A stretch of 6,923 nt of DNA, taken from positions 1 through 6,923 of the forward strand of contig WBUW01000164.1 in the NCBI GenBank assembly GCA_008933495.1, in the 5' to 3' direction. Under the pieces are notes generated by a model. The model did no database searches. It saw only the letters and a list, made by a program, of their open reading frames with translations, and was not told the origin of the DNA. This DNA comes from Pseudorhodoplanes sp. Lineage in GTDB: Bacteria > Pseudomonadota > Alphaproteobacteria > Rhizobiales > Xanthobacteraceae. Shown piece by piece: positions 6,383 through 6,923 of the stretch (position 1 is the stretch's first letter; each line of letters opens with the position of its first letter). A program made the position numbers and the translations under genes.

Positions 6383-6409
6383 TCTTTTCCCCCTTCCCGC
6401 AACAAGGAG
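6383..6409 (+). promoter_or_regulatory. Translation enhancer-like leader and ribosome binding site of atpE
   Basis: A run of 16 pyrimidines (6383-6398) is followed by AACAAGGAG, with AAGGAG (6404-6409) placed 7 bases before the atpE ATG. The stretch has little scope for base pairing. Such open leaders with a strong Shine-Dalgarno sequence favour high initiation, as known for E. coli atpE. The enhancer role here is inference; the binding site itself is clear. Confidence 0.6.
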
Positions 6410-6416
6410 TTCTCTG

Positions 6417-6656
6417 ATGGATCCGAACGCTCTCATGACCGCCGCCAAGTATATCGGTGCCGGCATTGCCTGCATCGGCATGGGCGGCGCCGGCGTCGGC
6501 GTCGGCACGATTTTCGGCAACTATCTGGCCGCCGCGCTGCGCAATCCCTCGGCTGCCCAGGGCCAGTTCGGCAACCTGATTTTCGGCTTCGCGGTGACCG
6601 AGGCGCTCGGCATCTTCTCGCTGCTGGTCGCGCTGCTGCTGCTGTTCGCCGTCTGA
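6417..6656 (+). CDS. atpE: ATP synthase F0 subunit c
   Basis: The rotor ring subunit, a 79-residue hairpin of two membrane helices, normal for the family. Helix 1 (about 10-36) carries the Gly-rich packing motif G21-x-G23-G24-x-G26-x-G28-x-G30. The polar loop is ALRNPSAAQGQ (40-50), with Arg42-Asn43-Pro44 contacting the F1 central stalk. Helix 2 (about 52-78) carries the proton-binding carboxylate Glu62 in TEALGIFSLL. Around the site Val29, Ala63, Leu64 and Phe67 replace the Gln32, Ser66, Thr67 and Tyr70 of Na+-binding rings such as that of Ilyobacter, so the ring should carry protons. The start at 6417 has a strong AAGGAG. Many copies per enzyme are needed, and the leader and the hairpin after the gene fit raised output. 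It is transcribed with atpB and the downstream b' gene. Confidence 0.98.
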   Translation: MDPNALMTAAKYIGAGIACIGMGGAGVGVGTIFGNYLAAALRNPSAAQGQFGNLIFGFAVTEALGIFSLLVALLLLFAV

Positions 6657-6674
6657 TCCTTCGCAGAACCTGCG

Positions 6675-6702
6675 GCGCGCGGACGCGTATTCGTTCGCGC
6701 GC
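6675..6702 (+). promoter_or_regulatory. GC-rich hairpin between atpE and atpF'
   Basis: GCGCGCGGACG (6675-6685) pairs with CGTTCGCGCGC (6692-6702) over 11 base pairs, one of them G-T, around a 6-base loop. It lies 18 bases after the atpE stop codon. No T run follows, and a GGAG ribosome binding site comes 7 bases later, so a complete terminator is unlikely. A partial stop, or a block to 3' decay that keeps atpE mRNA abundant, is plausible. Confidence 0.6.
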
Positions 6703-6719
6703 GCTGACCGGAGCGGCTG

Positions 6720-6923
6720 ATGGCCACCAATACCGCGCACACCCAGGCACCCGGCGGAGCGAAAGAACCGTTTCCGCCGTTCCGGCAGGACACTTTCGCC
6801 TCCCAACTGGTCTGGCTCGTGCTGATTTTCGGCGCGCTGTATCTGCTGATGGCGCGGGTGGCCCTGCCGCGCGTCGGCGGCATCGTCGCCGCCCGCGCGA
6901 AGCAGATCGAGAATGATCTTGCG
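6720..6923 (+). CDS. atpF': ATP synthase F0 subunit b' (3' end missing)
   Basis: The first 68 residues of the peripheral stalk subunit b', cut by the window end; family members have about 160-200 residues. The ATG at 6720 is preceded by GGAG (6710-6713) at 6 bases. A short polar N-terminus ends in the conserved FPPFRQDTFASQL stretch (18-30). A single membrane helix follows (about 28-46, VWLVLIFGALYLLMARV). Then comes ALPRVGGIVAARAKQIENDL (48-67), the start of the long stalk helix. The FPPF segment directly before the helix, and the place right after atpE, point to b' rather than b. In this group b' and b form a heterodimer and atpF normally follows. This gene is also called atpG or atpF2 in some annotations. 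Confidence 0.93.
   Translation, partial: MATNTAHTQAPGGAKEPFPPFRQDTFASQLVWLVLIFGALYLLMARVALPRVGGIVAARAKQIENDLA

Noticed and set aside
1..6923. CRISPR arrays, tRNA or rRNA genes, insertion sequences, phage or defence genes
   Set aside because: No regularly spaced repeats, cloverleaf-like segments, transposase motifs or foreign-looking composition were seen; the genes are core metabolic and signalling genes.

Overview
The window comes from a high-GC alphaproteobacterium, most likely of the order Hyphomicrobiales (Rhizobiales) and close to the Bradyrhizobium/Rhodopseudomonas/Xanthobacteraceae group. The reasons are the F0 gene order atpI-atpB-atpE-atpF' (with a separate b' subunit), the protein sequence styles, a CTTGAC-type -35 promoter element, and an intergenic two-stem repeat of a kind I recall as common in Bradyrhizobium-type genomes. 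This assignment is inference from the sequence alone, with no database search.

Layout. (1) Positions 2-3073, plus strand: the 3' part of a large membrane hybrid sensor kinase. It has a sodium:solute-symporter-like membrane domain, a PAS domain, a histidine kinase core and a C-terminal receiver, and its 5' end lies outside the window. (2) 3074-3176: a short two-stem palindromic repeat between convergent genes, probably also acting as a transcription end point. (3) 3194-3871, minus strand: a NarL/FixJ-family response regulator with a TTG start. Together (1) and (3) resemble the CrbS-CrbR (MxtR-ErdR) pair, which controls acetate use through acs in gammaproteobacteria. (4) 4004-4465 and 4474-4938, minus strand: a YjbQ/UPF0047 family protein and, just upstream of it, an uncharacterised exported protein; the two probably share an mRNA. 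(5) 4939-5201: a divergent intergenic region with a good housekeeping-type promoter (TTGACT, 17 bases, TATGGT) facing right. (6) 5202 to the window end, plus strand: the F0 operon of the H+-ATP synthase, with atpI, atpB (subunit a), atpE (subunit c) and the start of atpF' (subunit b'), which runs off the window.

How the parts work together. The F0 genes encode the membrane rotor and stator of ATP synthase; the F1 genes are not here, as expected where F0 and F1 lie in separate operons. Visible residues support a proton-coupled enzyme: Arg175 of subunit a, Glu62 of subunit c, and no Na+-binding signature. The atpE leader and the strong hairpin just after atpE look suited to raising c-subunit output above that of its neighbours. 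The two-component pair is probably a metabolic sensor system unrelated to the F0 operon except by proximity.

I see no CRISPR array, tRNA, rRNA, insertion sequence or phage gene. Most of the window is ordinary core genome. The least described items are the exported coiled-coil protein next to the F0 operon, the intergenic repeat, and the RNA structures inside the atp operon.
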